Positions 5,615 through 5,843 of a DNA stretch of 5,843 nt are shown here, in pieces. The translations under genes and the position numbers were made by a program. The DNA is taken from contig CALBGK010000122.1 of assembly GCA_937893115.1 (NCBI GenBank), positions 1 through 5,843 on the forward strand, written 5' to 3'. Within the stretch, counting starts at the first letter, position 1. The number at the start of each line of letters is the position of its first letter. This stretch comes from an uncultured Erysipelotrichaceae bacterium (GTDB lineage: Bacteria > Bacillota_I > Bacilli_A > Erysipelotrichales > Erysipelotrichaceae). The notes beneath the pieces are model-generated. The model searched no databases. It saw only the letters and a program-made list of their open reading frames with translations, and was not told the DNA's origin.

Positions 5615-5843
5615 TTGAAAAAACACTTGAGATTATTAATTACAGTATTAGCTCTATTAGTAATTACTATCGCTCTATCATTCTTTAATGGCTTAAATGG
5701 CAATGAAGAATTTGAAGCGACAGAACCTGCTGAGATAGTTAGCAATGAAAATGAAAATATGCATTTAGGTTTTGGTGTATATACATATGTATCACCAATT
5801 GATGCCTTTGGTATAGATGAGGGAAAATTACAGGATGGACAAC
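5615..5843 (+). CDS. Membrane-anchored or secreted protein, TTG start (partial)
   Basis: The frame is open to the right edge (76 codons seen). It starts with TTG, read as Met, then KKHLRLLITVLALLVITIAL, a positively charged tip and a hydrophobic segment of about 19 residues. No lipobox cysteine follows, so an uncleaved anchor or a non-lipid signal peptide is likely. An acidic linker (about 29-48, rich in Glu and Asn) leads to GFGVYTYVSPIDAFG near 52-66. That last part faintly recalls repeats in secreted FMN-binding-like proteins of Firmicutes, but too little is visible to claim it. ATG codons at 5601 and 5607 are in other frames and stop at once with TGA. TTG 5615 has GGAG eight bases upstream and fits the promoter. 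Confidence 0.7.
   Translation, partial: MKKHLRLLITVLALLVITIALSFFNGLNGNEEFEATEPAEIVSNENENMHLGFGVYTYVSPIDAFGIDEGKLQDGQ

Noticed and set aside
1..5843. tRNA or rRNA genes, CRISPR arrays, insertion sequences, long direct repeats
   Set aside because: None seen on either strand by reading. There were no repeat-spacer patterns, no transposase motifs and no tRNA-like CCA or T-loop signatures.

Overview
The window is AT-rich (about 36% G+C by rough count). It has Bacillota-style gene starts (AAAGGAG and TTGGAGG ribosome binding sites, one TTG start), sigma-A-type promoters, and proteins that look most like those of low-GC Bacilli/Erysipelotrichia-type Firmicutes. The lineage is inferred from protein character, not from a marker gene. 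All seven tryptophans in the recognisable, intact reading frames are TGG, so a standard bacterial code fits.

Left end (1-830): a divergent pair. The start of a minus-strand gene with a signal/anchor sequence runs off the left edge. Facing away from it is an exported protein of unknown function (178-819), with a short palindrome between them. A small terminator hairpin overlaps the stop of the exported protein gene.

Centre (845-4830): a co-directional cluster of miaA (tRNA A37 dimethylallyltransferase), tcdA (tRNA threonylcarbamoyl-A37 dehydratase), an M3-family zinc oligoendopeptidase, and a seven-helix Bax inhibitor-1/YetJ-type membrane protein. The first two both act on tRNA position 37 and overlap by 22 bp. 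miaA carries an in-frame TAG at codon 129 that cuts an otherwise complete 299-residue frame in two. tcdA, the peptidase and the BI-1 gene lie in one reading frame, separated only by TAG stop codons and short spacers. A strong hairpin that should work in both directions closes the cluster.

Right end (4888-5843): the minus strand holds what looks like eroded sequence. There is a phosphotransferase (APH/choline kinase-like) cut off after its N-lobe, followed by an unrecognised small protein whose frame is broken by two compensating frameshifts and a TGA. Divergent from these, a near-consensus promoter drives a TTG-started, membrane-anchored extracellular protein that runs off the right edge.

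I did not find a convincing new multi-gene system. The observations most worth checking are the amber codon in miaA together with the amber-separated same-frame genes downstream, and the broken minus-strand gene.
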